A stretch of DNA of 64,000 nt from an uncultured Clostridia bacterium. GTDB taxonomy: Bacteria > Bacillota > Clostridia > TANB77 > CAG-508. Shown one piece after another: positions 47,119 to 54,807 of the stretch. The notes beneath the pieces are model-generated. The model was not told where the DNA came from. It saw only the letters and a list, made by a program, of their open reading frames with translations, and made no database searches. The position numbers and the translations under genes are program-made. Positions within the stretch are counted from its first letter, which is position 1. Every line of letters starts with the position of its first letter. The stretch covers positions 1 to 64,000 of the forward strand of contig CAOSLI010000003.1 of the NCBI GenBank assembly GCA_948524275.1, given 5' to 3'.

Positions 47119-47250
47119 TGTTACAGAAATATTACGAAATAATTAAAAAACAATAACATATTAAAAAAGCTATTGACATTGAATTAAAAAAGATGGATAC
47201 TAAGTATAATCGTATAACGAAGGAAAAATATTAGGAGGTTATTTTTAGAA

Positions 47251-47724
47251 ATGGCAAATGTAGTAAACAAATTATGGAGTATGTTAAACATGAACACAGC
47301 AGAAGATGAAAATTATGATGAAGAAGATTATGTAGAAGATTATGCTGGAGAAGATGAAGAAGAATTAGAAGAAACAAGAGGATTCTTTGGAGCAAGAAAA
47401 AACAGTAAAGCTGTTAATATGAATCAGCAAGTTAAGATGGTTATAACACAACCAACTGAATTTGAACAAGCACAAGAAATATGTGATTTGTTAAGAGAAA
47501 AGAAATCTATTATTATAAATCTTGAATATGTTAACAAAGATGTTGCAAGAAGAATAATTGATGTTATAGGTGGAGCAGTTCATGTACTTGATGGACAAAT
47601 GCAAAAAATATCAAACTCTATATTTGTAGTTGTTCCATATAACTATGATTTAACTTCTGATTTCAAAGATGAATCTAAAAGCAAATTACCTGTTGGATGG
47701 TTAAAAGGAAACTCTAACAATTAA
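47251..47724 (+). CDS. sepF: Cell division protein SepF
   Basis: A 157-residue protein: an N-terminal membrane-binding stretch, an acidic linker rich in Glu/Asp, and the SepF domain (VKMVITQPTEFEQAQEICDLL, KKSIIINLEYVNKDVARRIID, GQMQKISNSIFVVVP). It anchors and bundles FtsZ. AGGAGG site. divIVA follows, as in Bacillus. Confidence 0.94.
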   Translation: MANVVNKLWSMLNMNTAEDENYDEEDYVEDYAGEDEEELEETRGFFGARKNSKAVNMNQQVKMVITQPTEFEQAQEICDLLREKKSIIINLEYVNKDVARRIIDVIGGAVHVLDGQMQKISNSIFVVVPYNYDLTSDFKDESKSKLPVGWLKGNSNN

Positions 47725-47757
47725 TTTTCGCTCATAGGTTTATTTTGGGAGGTAAAT

Positions 47758-48216
47758 ATGATTACACCATTAGATATAGAGAACAAAAGATTTGCTAAAA
47801 AGAGATTAAATGGATATGATCCAGAAGAGGTAGATAGCTTTTTAGACGATTTGACAAAAGACTATGAAGAATTATATAAAAAGAATGCCGAGTATAAAGA
47901 ACAGGTTGATGAACTTAAAGATAAACTTGAAAAATATACTCAGATTGAATCAACTCTTCAAAGTACATTACTTTTAGCACAAACTGCGTCAGAAGATGCT
48001 AAGAATGTTGCTCAAAAGCAAGCAGAACAGATAATTATTGATGCAGAAAATAAAGTAAAAGATATGACTTCTGGATTAGATCAACAAATTGTAGGTAAGA
48101 AAAAAGAAATAGAAGATTGTAAGAAACAATTTGATGTTTATAAGGCTAAAATGGAAGCATTGTTAATTGCACAATTAGAATTATTAAAAGACATAAATAA
48201 TGATGACGAAATCTAG
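47758..48216 (+). CDS. divIVA: DivIVA-domain cell division protein
   Basis: A 152-residue coiled-coil protein whose N-terminus (MITPLDIENKRFAKKRLNGY then DPEEVDSFLDDL) is the DivIVA membrane-binding motif. It recognises curved membrane at poles and septa. GGGAGG site. Confidence 0.93.
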   Translation: MITPLDIENKRFAKKRLNGYDPEEVDSFLDDLTKDYEELYKKNAEYKEQVDELKDKLEKYTQIESTLQSTLLLAQTASEDAKNVAQKQAEQIIIDAENKVKDMTSGLDQQIVGKKKEIEDCKKQFDVYKAKMEALLIAQLELLKDINNDDEI

Positions 48217-48265
48217 AAAATGTGGAAAACTTTAAATACAAAATTACATTTTTGTAATAAAAAAT

Positions 48266-48303
48266 GGAGATAAATGCAAAAAAATAGCATTTATCTCTTT
48301 ATT
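48266..48303 (+). terminator. Terminator after divIVA
   Basis: AGATAAATGC and GCATTTATCT stem followed by CTTTATTTTAT. Confidence 0.8.
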
Positions 48304-48375
48304 TTATCCACAAAATGTGATAAAATGTGTATATTACATAGGTATTAAATCTATATTACAATTTTAAATTATAGC

Positions 48376-48403
48376 TTGACAAGGAGTAAAAAACATATAA
48401 AAT
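48376..48403 (+). promoter_or_regulatory. Promoter of rsmD placing transcription start at the ATG
   Basis: TTGACA at 48376-48381, a 16-base spacer and TAAAAT at 48398-48403. The ATG of rsmD is at 48410, about where RNA would begin, so the message is predicted to be leaderless. Confidence 0.65.
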
Positions 48404-48409
48404 AGTTAT

Positions 48410-48986
48410 ATGAGAGTAATTAGTGGAAAAGCAAGAGGAACTAAGATTGATTCAGTTCAAAGTAAACTAACAAGACCAACATTAGATAGAGTTAAAGAAT
48501 CTTTATTTAATATTTTACAAGGTAAAATCAATGACTCGATCATATTAGATTTATTTGCTGGAAGTGGAGCACTTCGGAATAGAAGCTTTAAGTCGAGGTG
48601 CTAAAAAAGCATATTTTTGTGATAAAAGTGTAGATGCAGCAAAAGTAATCAAAAGGAATCTTGAAAAAACGAACCTAATAGGCAATGCTATCATATTATG
48701 TGAAGATTATCAAAAACTTTTAAAAAGGTTAAACGAAAAAATAGACATTATATTTATTGATCCACCATATAAAGATGATTTAGCAGTAAATGCTGTTCAT
48801 TTAATTGTCGAAAATGAGATTATAAATATAGATGGAATAATAGTTATAGAAACAGATGAAATTCAAAGAGATACAAAGGAATTAGAAAAAATAGATAAGC
48901 TTAAGATTGTAGACCAAAGAAAATATGGGAGAGCCAGTTTAATCTTCATTAAATTAGAAAAAAATATCACGAATGGCAATCGATAA
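48410..48986 (+). CDS. rsmD: 16S rRNA (guanine-966 N2)-methyltransferase RsmD, +1 shift at CGG 48575-48577
   Basis: The first 55 codons read RVISGKARGTKIDSVQ and DLFAGSGAL; the next codon is CGG and a stop follows 8 codons later. Skipping the C gives GIEALSRGAKKAYFCDKS, completing the SAM-binding motif, then DIIFIDPPYKDD (catalytic DPPY) and a stop at 48986. The spliced length is 191 residues, the family norm. An apparent start at 48555 in the second frame has no ribosome site and would cut the SAM motif. No Shine-Dalgarno sits at the right distance from ATG 48410. Confidence 0.92.
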
Positions 48987-49032
48987 GAGCGAAGCGTATT
49001 TTAATGTGATTTGCGAAGCGAGAGAAAGGAAA
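48984..49032 (+). repeat. GCGAAGCG-type intergenic element
   Basis: GATAAGAGCGAAGCGTATTT then GATTTGCGAAGCGAGAGAAAGGA: two GCGAAGCG motifs, the second ending in the ribosome-binding site of the next gene. Confidence 0.5.
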
Positions 49033-49042
49033 ATCTTAAATC

Positions 49043-49480
49043 ATGGAATTTTTTACATACTTACAATCATTAGAAGATTTAATAGAAAATAGTAAAAAGG
49101 TACCTTTATCTGAAAAGTGTATTGTTGATCAGGAGCAGGTCATGGACTTGATAAAAGAAATGAGACTTAAATTACCTGATGAATTAAAACAAGCTAAATG
49201 GGTAAAAGAAGAAAGAGAAAGAATTTTAGCTGAAGCGAGAAAAGAAGCTGAGGATGTTGTAAAAGAAGCTGAAAATAGAATTATATCAATGATAGATGAG
49301 CACGAGATTACAAAACAAGCATATGAGCAGAAAAATCAGATTATGGCAACGGCTAATGAAAATGCTAGACAAATTACAAAAGGCGCTAGAGAATATGCAG
49401 ATACAATTTTGCAGTCTCTATCAGGAACCGTAGAAGATGTGCTTAAGGAAATTGAAAAAAATAGAATTGAACTAAAATAA
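49043..49480 (+). CDS. Coiled-coil protein (DivIVA/ATP-synthase-b-like), unknown function
   Basis: A 145-residue, almost fully helical protein with heptads from about 50 to 140 (EERERILAEARKEAEDVVKE...). It commonly lies next to rsmD in Clostridia and is often mislabelled as an ATPase; no nucleotide motif is present. Probably a scaffold or envelope protein. Confidence 0.6.
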   Translation: MEFFTYLQSLEDLIENSKKVPLSEKCIVDQEQVMDLIKEMRLKLPDELKQAKWVKEERERILAEARKEAEDVVKEAENRIISMIDEHEITKQAYEQKNQIMATANENARQITKGAREYADTILQSLSGTVEDVLKEIEKNRIELK

Positions 49481-49602
49481 TAGCACTAAAGAGTAAGGCT
49501 TTTTTGTCCTAATGAACCATTTTGAAGGATAGAAAAGTCTTATTTTAATAATAATTTATATAAGAGCTTATTTTAGGCACAAAAATAGAAGGAGGACACA
49601 AA

Positions 49603-52362
49603 ATGAGTGAAGAAAAGAAGGATTACAGCACAACGTTAAATTTACCAAAGACAGATTTTCCTATGAGAGGAAATCTACCTGAGAAGGAACCAGGCATATT
49701 ACAAGATGTTTTTAATAATGGGTTATATGAAAAGATTTTAAAGAAAAATGAAGGGCATAAACATTTTGTATTACATGATGGTCCTCCATATGCAAATGGT
49801 GAAATACATGCAGGTCATGCTTTAAATAAAATATTAAAAGATACAATAGTTAGATACAAGGCTATGAAGGGATTTTATGCACCATATGTACCAGGATATG
49901 ACACACATGGAATGCCAACTGAAAAGAAAGCCATTGAAAAACTTGGACTAGATAGAAGCAAGATTCCTGTTACTAAATTTAGAGATACTTGTAGGGAATT
50001 TACTCACAATTATAAAGATATCCAAACAGAGGGATTTAAGCGTTTAGGAGTGCTTGGAGACTGGGATAATCCATATATAACATATGATCCAAAAATGGAA
50101 GCAAGACAAATTGGTGTATTTGGAGATATGTATAAAAAAGGCTATATCTATAAGGGGTTAAAGCCTGTTTATTGGTGTACTGATTGCGAAACAGCATTAG
50201 CAGAAGCTGAAATTGAATATAAAGATGTAACTGGAGAATCAATATATGTAAAATTTAAAGTAGCTGATTCAAAAGGTTTATTTGATGTGGATAATACATT
50301 TTTTGTAATTTGGACAACAACGCCTTGGACATTGCCGGGAAATATGGGAATTACAATAGGACCAGATTATGAATACAGCATGCTTGACACTAAAGAAGGA
50401 AAACTAATTATTGCAAGTGACTTAGTAGAAAAAGTTATGAAACTTGCAGAAATAGAAGATTATGAGGTTATAAAGAAATTTAAAGGAAGCACTTTGGAAG
50501 GAATCTTTTGCAGACATCCATTCTTAGAAAGAAGAGTAAAAGTGGTACTTGGAAGTGAAACAACTGTAAATGTTACTTTAGATGAAGGTACAGGAGCTGT
50601 TCATACAGCACCAGCTTATGGTAAAGAAGACTATTTACAAGGATTAAAAGACGACCTTGGAATGTGTGTAGCCATAAATGACAAAGGTGTTCAAACCGAA
50701 GAATCTGGAATATTCGCAGGAATGTATTATGCAAAATCTAATAAAGAGATTACGAAATGGTTAGATGAAAATGGATTCCTTTTAAAAGCAGTTCCAATTA
50801 CTCACTCATATCCACATTGTTGGAGATGTAAAAAGCCAATAATTTTTAGAGCAACACCACAATGGTTTGCTTCAATAGATGGATTTAGAGATGATGTTTT
50901 AAAAGCAATAAAGACAGTTACATGGCACCCAGATTGGGGAGAAGATAGAATCACTGATATGATAAAAGGAAGAAATGATTGGTGTATTTCAAGACAACGT
51001 ACTTGGGGTGTACCACTTCCAATATTCTATTGTAAGGATTGTGATGAGCCATATGTTACGGAAGAATCAATTGCAAAAGTGCAAGAGATAGTTAGAGAAA
51101 AAGGCACAAATGCTTGGTGGGATATGGATGCTAAAGATCTTATGCCAGAAGGTTCTAAGTGTCCAAAATGCGGATGTACTGAATTTAAGAAAGAAACAGA
51201 CATTATGGATGTTTGGTTTGACTCAGGTTCAACACATCAAAGCGTTTTAGTAGAAAGAGGCTTAGACTACCCAGCAGACCTTTACTTAGAGGGAAATGAC
51301 CAATATAGAGGATGGTTCCAATCATCACTTTTAACATCTGTTGCTACAAAGGGAATTGCACCATATAAAGAAGTATTATGTTGTGGAATGGTTGTTGATG
51401 GACAAGGAAGAAAGATGTCAAAGAGCTTAGGTAATGGTGTTTCTCCGATAGATGTTTCTAACAAATATGGAGCAGATATATTAAGACTTTGGGCTTTATC
51501 ATCAGATTACTCAATGGATGTAAATTTATCAGATGATATCTTAAAAGGAATTTCAGATGTATATAGAAAGATAAGAAATACAGCAAGATATATTTTAGGA
51601 AATACTGAAGATTATGACCCAGAAAATCCAGTTGCTTATGAAGAACTAGAAGAAATAGATAAGTGGGCATTAACAAGACTTAATAAGCTTATAAAAGATT
51701 GCACAAAAGATTATGACACATTTAATTTCGGAAATTGCTATCATGATATAAATCAATTCTGTGTTGTTGACATGAGTAGTTTTTACTTAGATATAATCAA
51801 AGATAGATTATATACAGAGAAGAAGGATTCAATAAAAAGAAGAGCAGCGCAAACAACAATGTATTACATTTTAGACGCTCTAGTTAAGATTTTAACACCA
51901 ATGATTTCATTCACAGCAGAAGAAATCTGGAAATATATGAAACATACTAAAGCAGAATCTGTAGAAAGCCCAATGTTAGCAGACTACCCAGAAGCAAATG
52001 ACAAATGGGATGATGAAGAACTTTCTAAGAAATGGGAAGAAATTATAAAGGTCAAGACTATTACCTCAAAAGAATTAGAACTAGCAAGAGCAGAAAAGAC
52101 AATTGGAAATGCACTAGACGCAAAGGTTACAATCTTTGCTGAAGGCGACGAATACAAATTCCTAAAAGACAACGAAAAATTAATGAAAGAAGTTCTAATG
52201 GTATCTGGATTAGATATCAAAGAAGAACAAAGAAAATCAGAAGTTAAACTTGGCGTTAAAGTTGCTCATGCTGATGGTGAAAAATGCGAAAGATGTTGGA
52301 TGTATGATGAACATACACAAGACGGACTTTGCCCAAGATGCAAGAAAGTTTTAGAAGACTAA
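49603..52362 (+). CDS. ileS: Isoleucyl-tRNA synthetase
   Basis: A 919-residue class I synthetase: PYANGEIHAGHALNKILKD (HIGH-type), editing domain with TTTPWTLPGNMGITIGPD, GRKMSKSLGNGVSPIDV (KMSKS) and a C-terminal zinc site (CERCWMY, CPRCKKV). Strong GGAGG site. No T-box is visible in the 120 bases before it. Confidence 0.97.
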   Translation: MSEEKKDYSTTLNLPKTDFPMRGNLPEKEPGILQDVFNNGLYEKILKKNEGHKHFVLHDGPPYANGEIHAGHALNKILKDTIVRYKAMKGFYAPYVPGYDTHGMPTEKKAIEKLGLDRSKIPVTKFRDTCREFTHNYKDIQTEGFKRLGVLGDWDNPYITYDPKMEARQIGVFGDMYKKGYIYKGLKPVYWCTDCETALAEAEIEYKDVTGESIYVKFKVADSKGLFDVDNTFFVIWTTTPWTLPGNMGITIGPDYEYSMLDTKEGKLIIASDLVEKVMKLAEIEDYEVIKKFKGSTLEGIFCRHPFLERRVKVVLGSETTVNVTLDEGTGAVHTAPAYGKEDYLQGLKDDLGMCVAINDKGVQTEESGIFAGMYYAKSNKEITKWLDENGFLLKAVPITHSYPHCWRCKKPIIFRATPQWFASIDGFRDDVLKAIKTVTWHPDWGEDRITDMIKGRNDWCISRQRTWGVPLPIFYCKDCDEPYVTEESIAKVQEIVREKGTNAWWDMDAKDLMPEGSKCPKCGCTEFKKETDIMDVWFDSGSTHQSVLVERGLDYPADLYLEGNDQYRGWFQSSLLTSVATKGIAPYKEVLCCGMVVDGQGRKMSKSLGNGVSPIDVSNKYGADILRLWALSSDYSMDVNLSDDILKGISDVYRKIRNTARYILGNTEDYDPENPVAYEELEEIDKWALTRLNKLIKDCTKDYDTFNFGNCYHDINQFCVVDMSSFYLDIIKDRLYTEKKDSIKRRAAQTTMYYILDALVKILTPMISFTAEEIWKYMKHTKAESVESPMLADYPEANDKWDDEELSKKWEEIIKVKTITSKELELARAEKTIGNALDAKVTIFAEGDEYKFLKDNEKLMKEVLMVSGLDIKEEQRKSEVKLGVKVAHADGEKCERCWMYDEHTQDGLCPRCKKVLED

Positions 52363-52439
52363 AATATTATAATAAGGTGATGGAAATTAAATAGTTCCGT
52401 CATTTTGTTTGAAAAGTTAATGGAAAAAATTCTATAAAA

Positions 52440-52660
52440 GATATTAACGAAATAATATAAAATAATATATAATGACCTCTAGATTGAGGAATAAGCAAGA
52501 TGTGGAAAATACATAATATACTTACTAAGAAAATAAAAAAAGACACATCCTTGCTTTGTCCGAGGTAGGATGTGTTAATCATTCACTAGGACAGCCACAA
52601 ATTGTGGTTTCCTCAATCTATTTTTATTATAAGACATAACTTAAATTTTGTCAATAAAAT
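52440..52660. pseudogene. Degraded copy of the type I toxin/antisense locus
   Basis: This copy shares with the intact locus at 53751 the forward promoter (TTAACG...TATAAT, -10 at 52468-52473), the block CCTCTAGATTGAGGAATAAG, the end of the toxin frame (TTACTAAGAAAATAA), the terminator with ACACAT stem, and the reverse-strand promoter (TTGACA 52654-52649, 17 bases, TATAAT 52631-52626). The ribosome site and most of the toxin are missing, as if deleted between GATGTGG and ATACTTACTAAG. Only the antisense transcript would remain. Confidence 0.75.
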
Positions 52661-52692
52661 AGACTAAAAATAGTTAAATAAGGAAAAAAGAA

Positions 52693-53718
52693 ATGGAATT
52701 AAGTGAATTTAATTATGATTTACCAGAAGAGCTAATAGCACAGGTACCAATTAAAAATAGAGAAGAATCACGATTATTGGTTTTAGATAGAAATAATAAA
52801 ACAATAGAAGACAAAATTTTTAGAGATATAATAGACTATTTAGAGCCAGGAGATTGTTTAGTAAGAAATGTCACGAAGGTAATACCAGCAAGACTTTATG
52901 GAAAAAAAGAAACAGGAGCAAATGTTGAATTTGTACTTCTTAAGAACCTAGAAGGCGATATATGGGAGGCCATGGTAAGACCAGGAAACAAGCTTCACAT
53001 AGGAGCAAAAGTAATATTTGGAGACGGATTATTAAAAGCAGAAATAATTGATACCACAGAAGATGGAACTAGAAAAGTTAAGTTTAATTATGATGGAATT
53101 TTTAATGAAATATTAGACCAAATAGGCTTAATGCCACTTCCACCATATATACATGAAAGCCTAAAAGAAAAAGATAGATACCAAACTGTATATGCTAGAT
53201 ATGATGGTTCAGCTGCAGCACCAACAGCAGGACTTCATTTTACACCAGAACTTTTAAAAAGAATAGAAGAAAAAGGTATAGATATTGCTAATGTTACACT
53301 TCATGTAGGAATTGGTACATTTAGACCAGTAAAAGAAAAGAACATTGAAGACCATCATATGCATGTAGAGCATTTTTATATAAAACAAGAGGATGCAGAA
53401 AAGATTAATAATGCAAAGAGAAATGGAAAAAGAGTAATAGCGGTTGGAACAACATCTTCAAGAACTCTAGAAACCATTGCAGACGAAAATACAGGATTAG
53501 TAAAAGCATGTGAAGGAGATACAGGAATTTTCATATATCCAGGCTATAAATTTAAATGTGTAGATGCACTTATAACAAATTTTCACTTGCCAGAATCAAC
53601 ATTACTAATGTTAGTATCTGCATTAGCAGGTAGAGAGTTTATATTAGAAGCATACAAACATGCAGTAGAAGAAAAATATAGATTTTTTAGTTTTGGAGAT
53701 GCAATGTTTATAAAATAA
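52693..53718 (+). CDS. queA: S-adenosylmethionine:tRNA ribosyltransferase-isomerase
   Basis: A 341-residue QueA (FNYDLPEELIAQVPIKNREE, DGSAAAPTAGLHFTPELL, HVGIGTFRPVKEKNIEDHHM). It makes epoxyqueuosine in tRNA; tgt, the preceding enzyme, is 1 kb downstream. It is bracketed by the two copies of the toxin/antisense element. Confidence 0.96.
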   Translation: MELSEFNYDLPEELIAQVPIKNREESRLLVLDRNNKTIEDKIFRDIIDYLEPGDCLVRNVTKVIPARLYGKKETGANVEFVLLKNLEGDIWEAMVRPGNKLHIGAKVIFGDGLLKAEIIDTTEDGTRKVKFNYDGIFNEILDQIGLMPLPPYIHESLKEKDRYQTVYARYDGSAAAPTAGLHFTPELLKRIEEKGIDIANVTLHVGIGTFRPVKEKNIEDHHMHVEHFYIKQEDAEKINNAKRNGKRVIAVGTTSSRTLETIADENTGLVKACEGDTGIFIYPGYKFKCVDALITNFHLPESTLLMLVSALAGREFILEAYKHAVEEKYRFFSFGDAMFIK

Positions 53719-53750
53719 TAGAAATGGAAAAAATTACATAGAAAAAACTA

Positions 53751-53779
53751 TTGACGAAATAATATAAAGAATATATAAT
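53751..53779 (+). promoter_or_regulatory. Promoter of the small toxin gene
   Basis: TTGACG at 53751-53756, a 17-base spacer and TATAAT at 53774-53779. Confidence 0.75.
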
Positions 53780-53842
53780 GACCTCTAGATTGAGGAATAA
53801 GCAAAATGTGGCTGTCACTTTCCAACAAAGGAGGTGATGCCA

Positions 53843-53956
53843 ATGATAGAATCAGCTTTATTACTAATAATTAAAATGTTATTAGGATTTATGATTGCAT
53901 TAACTATTATTGTCTTTGCCTTAGTAATCTACATAATAATATTACTAAGAAAATAA
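53843..53956 (+). CDS. Small hydrophobic peptide, probable type I toxin
   Basis: 37 residues: MIESALLLIIKMLLGFMIAL, then a second hydrophobic part and a basic LLRK end. AAAGGAGG (53828-53834) is 8 bases before the ATG. One long membrane helix with a positive tail, a short frame in a strongly controlled unit, and an antisense promoter on the other side are the marks of type I toxins such as TxpA, BsrG or Fst. The exact family is not clear. Confidence 0.7.
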   Translation: MIESALLLIIKMLLGFMIALTIIVFALVIYIIILLRK

Positions 53957-53960
53957 AAAA

Positions 53961-54002
53961 AAGACACATTCCCTGCTTTTACCGGTATGGAATGTGTTTT
54001 CT
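53961..54002. terminator. Shared bidirectional terminator of toxin and antisense RNA
   Basis: GACACATTCC (53963-53972) and GGAATGTGTTTT (53989-54000) with an A run on the left and T run on the right, between converging promoters. Confidence 0.75.
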
Positions 54003-54037
54003 ACCCGGACAGCCACAAATTGTGGTTTCCTCAATCT
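53961..54037 (-). ncRNA. Predicted antisense RNA of the toxin locus
   Basis: On the minus strand TTGACA (54072-54067), a 17-base spacer and TATAAT (54049-54044) point towards the toxin gene. RNA starting near 54037 would end at the shared terminator and pair with the toxin message 3' region. Its first 30 bases repeat the first 30 bases of the toxin message (arms 53785-53816 and 54008-54037 are inverted copies). Confidence 0.65.
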
Positions 54038-54120
54038 ATTTTTATTATAAAACTTTTTAGATAAATTGTCAATTGATAAATAGCAAAAAGCAAATAAAAT
54101 CCTATGGAAGGGGTAATAAA

Positions 54121-54715
54121 ATGATTGATAAAATAGTTCTTGCAACAAATAATCCAAACAAGATAAAAGAATATAAAGACATATTAGGAGGGCTAGGAAT
54201 TGATGTAATATCTCAAAAAGAAGCGGGATTTGATGGAGATGCAGAAGAAACAGGAACTACATTTGCTGAAAATGCAATTATAAAGGCAGAAAGTACATAT
54301 AAGGAACTTAAGCAAGCTGTAATTGCTGAGGATGGCGGAATAGAAATTGATTATTTAGGTGGAAAACCAGGAGTATATTCTCATAGATTTTTACGGAGAA
54401 GATACACCAAATATAGAAAAATGTGCAAAAGTATTAGAAATGATGAAAGATGCTAAAGAAGATGAAAGATCTGCAAGATTTAAATGTGCAATAGCTTATA
54501 TAGATGAAAATGGAGAAAAGCATATTTTTGAAGGAACATGCGAAGGAAAAATAAGTATGGAAATTAAGGGAAAAACTGATTTTTGTTATGATTATATATT
54601 TATATATGGAAATCAAGATAAAACTTTTGCAGAGATTTCTATAGAAGAAAAAAATAAAGTGAGTCATAGAAAAATTGCAGTAGATAAGTTAGTACAGTTT
54701 CTTAACGAAAAATAA
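54121..54715 (+). CDS. rdgB: XTP/dITP pyrophosphatase (RdgB/HAM1), +1 shift at CGG 54394-54396
   Basis: It removes inosine and xanthosine triphosphates. ATG 54121 follows GGAAGGGG. The first 91 codons read ATNNPNKIKEYKDIL, FAENAIIKAESTY and KPGVYSHRFL; the next codon is CGG and a stop follows within 20 codons. Skipping the C gives GEDTPNIEKC, where the family has its conserved GE, then YDYIFIYGNQDKTFAEI and KVSHRKIAVDKLVQFL. The spliced length is 197 residues, normal. Confidence 0.9.
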
Positions 54716-54743
54716 CCTAAATACACTATTTAAATAAAATTAC

Positions 54744-54793
54744 AAGGGGTGTACCCCTGGCCTGCGCCAAAAGGCCCGTCCCCCTTGGTTGAA
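54744..54793 (+). repeat. Diverged CAACCAA...TTGGTTG element before tgt
   Basis: AAGGGGTGTACCCCTGGCCT followed by GCGCCAAAAGGCCCGTCCCC and CTTGGTTGAA; the right half keeps the CCGTCCC...TTGGTTGAA end of the family, and the left half is a separate GGGGTGTACCCC palindrome. Confidence 0.55.
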
Positions 54794-54807
54794 AAAAGGA
54801 GAAATTC

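Noticed and set aside
48555..48986. Second methyltransferase gene overlapping rsmD
   Set aside because: It starts inside the SAM motif; it is the second half of rsmD.
2400..54396. The nine split genes as ordinary pseudogenes
   Set aside because: Each has exactly one break, always at CGG, always corrected by dropping the C, with both halves fully conserved. Random decay would give varied indels, stops and loss of conserved residues. infC is essential.
2400..54396. The nine split genes as sequencing or assembly errors
   Set aside because: A machine error that adds C before GGA should also hit GGA in other phases (TGG AAN, ATG GAN), intergenic DNA and the foreign genes. All nine fall exactly in front of an in-frame glycine codon. 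Raw reads remain the decisive test.
2400..54396. Reassignment of CGG to Trp or Gln, as known in some bacteria
   Set aside because: Any one-to-one reassignment keeps the frame, but here the frame changes at each CGG.
2400..54396. Classical slippery-site frameshifting (prfB type or X-XXY-YYZ)
   Set aside because: The codons before CGG are all different, most cannot re-pair after a slip, no common upstream Shine-Dalgarno-like stimulator was seen, and the zero-frame codon is not a stop.
2400..54396. A -2 shift at CGG instead of +1
   Set aside because: It restores the same frame but adds an arginine; alignments of infC, rsmD and mtaB around the join are gap-free only when the C is skipped. Only peptides can fully exclude it.
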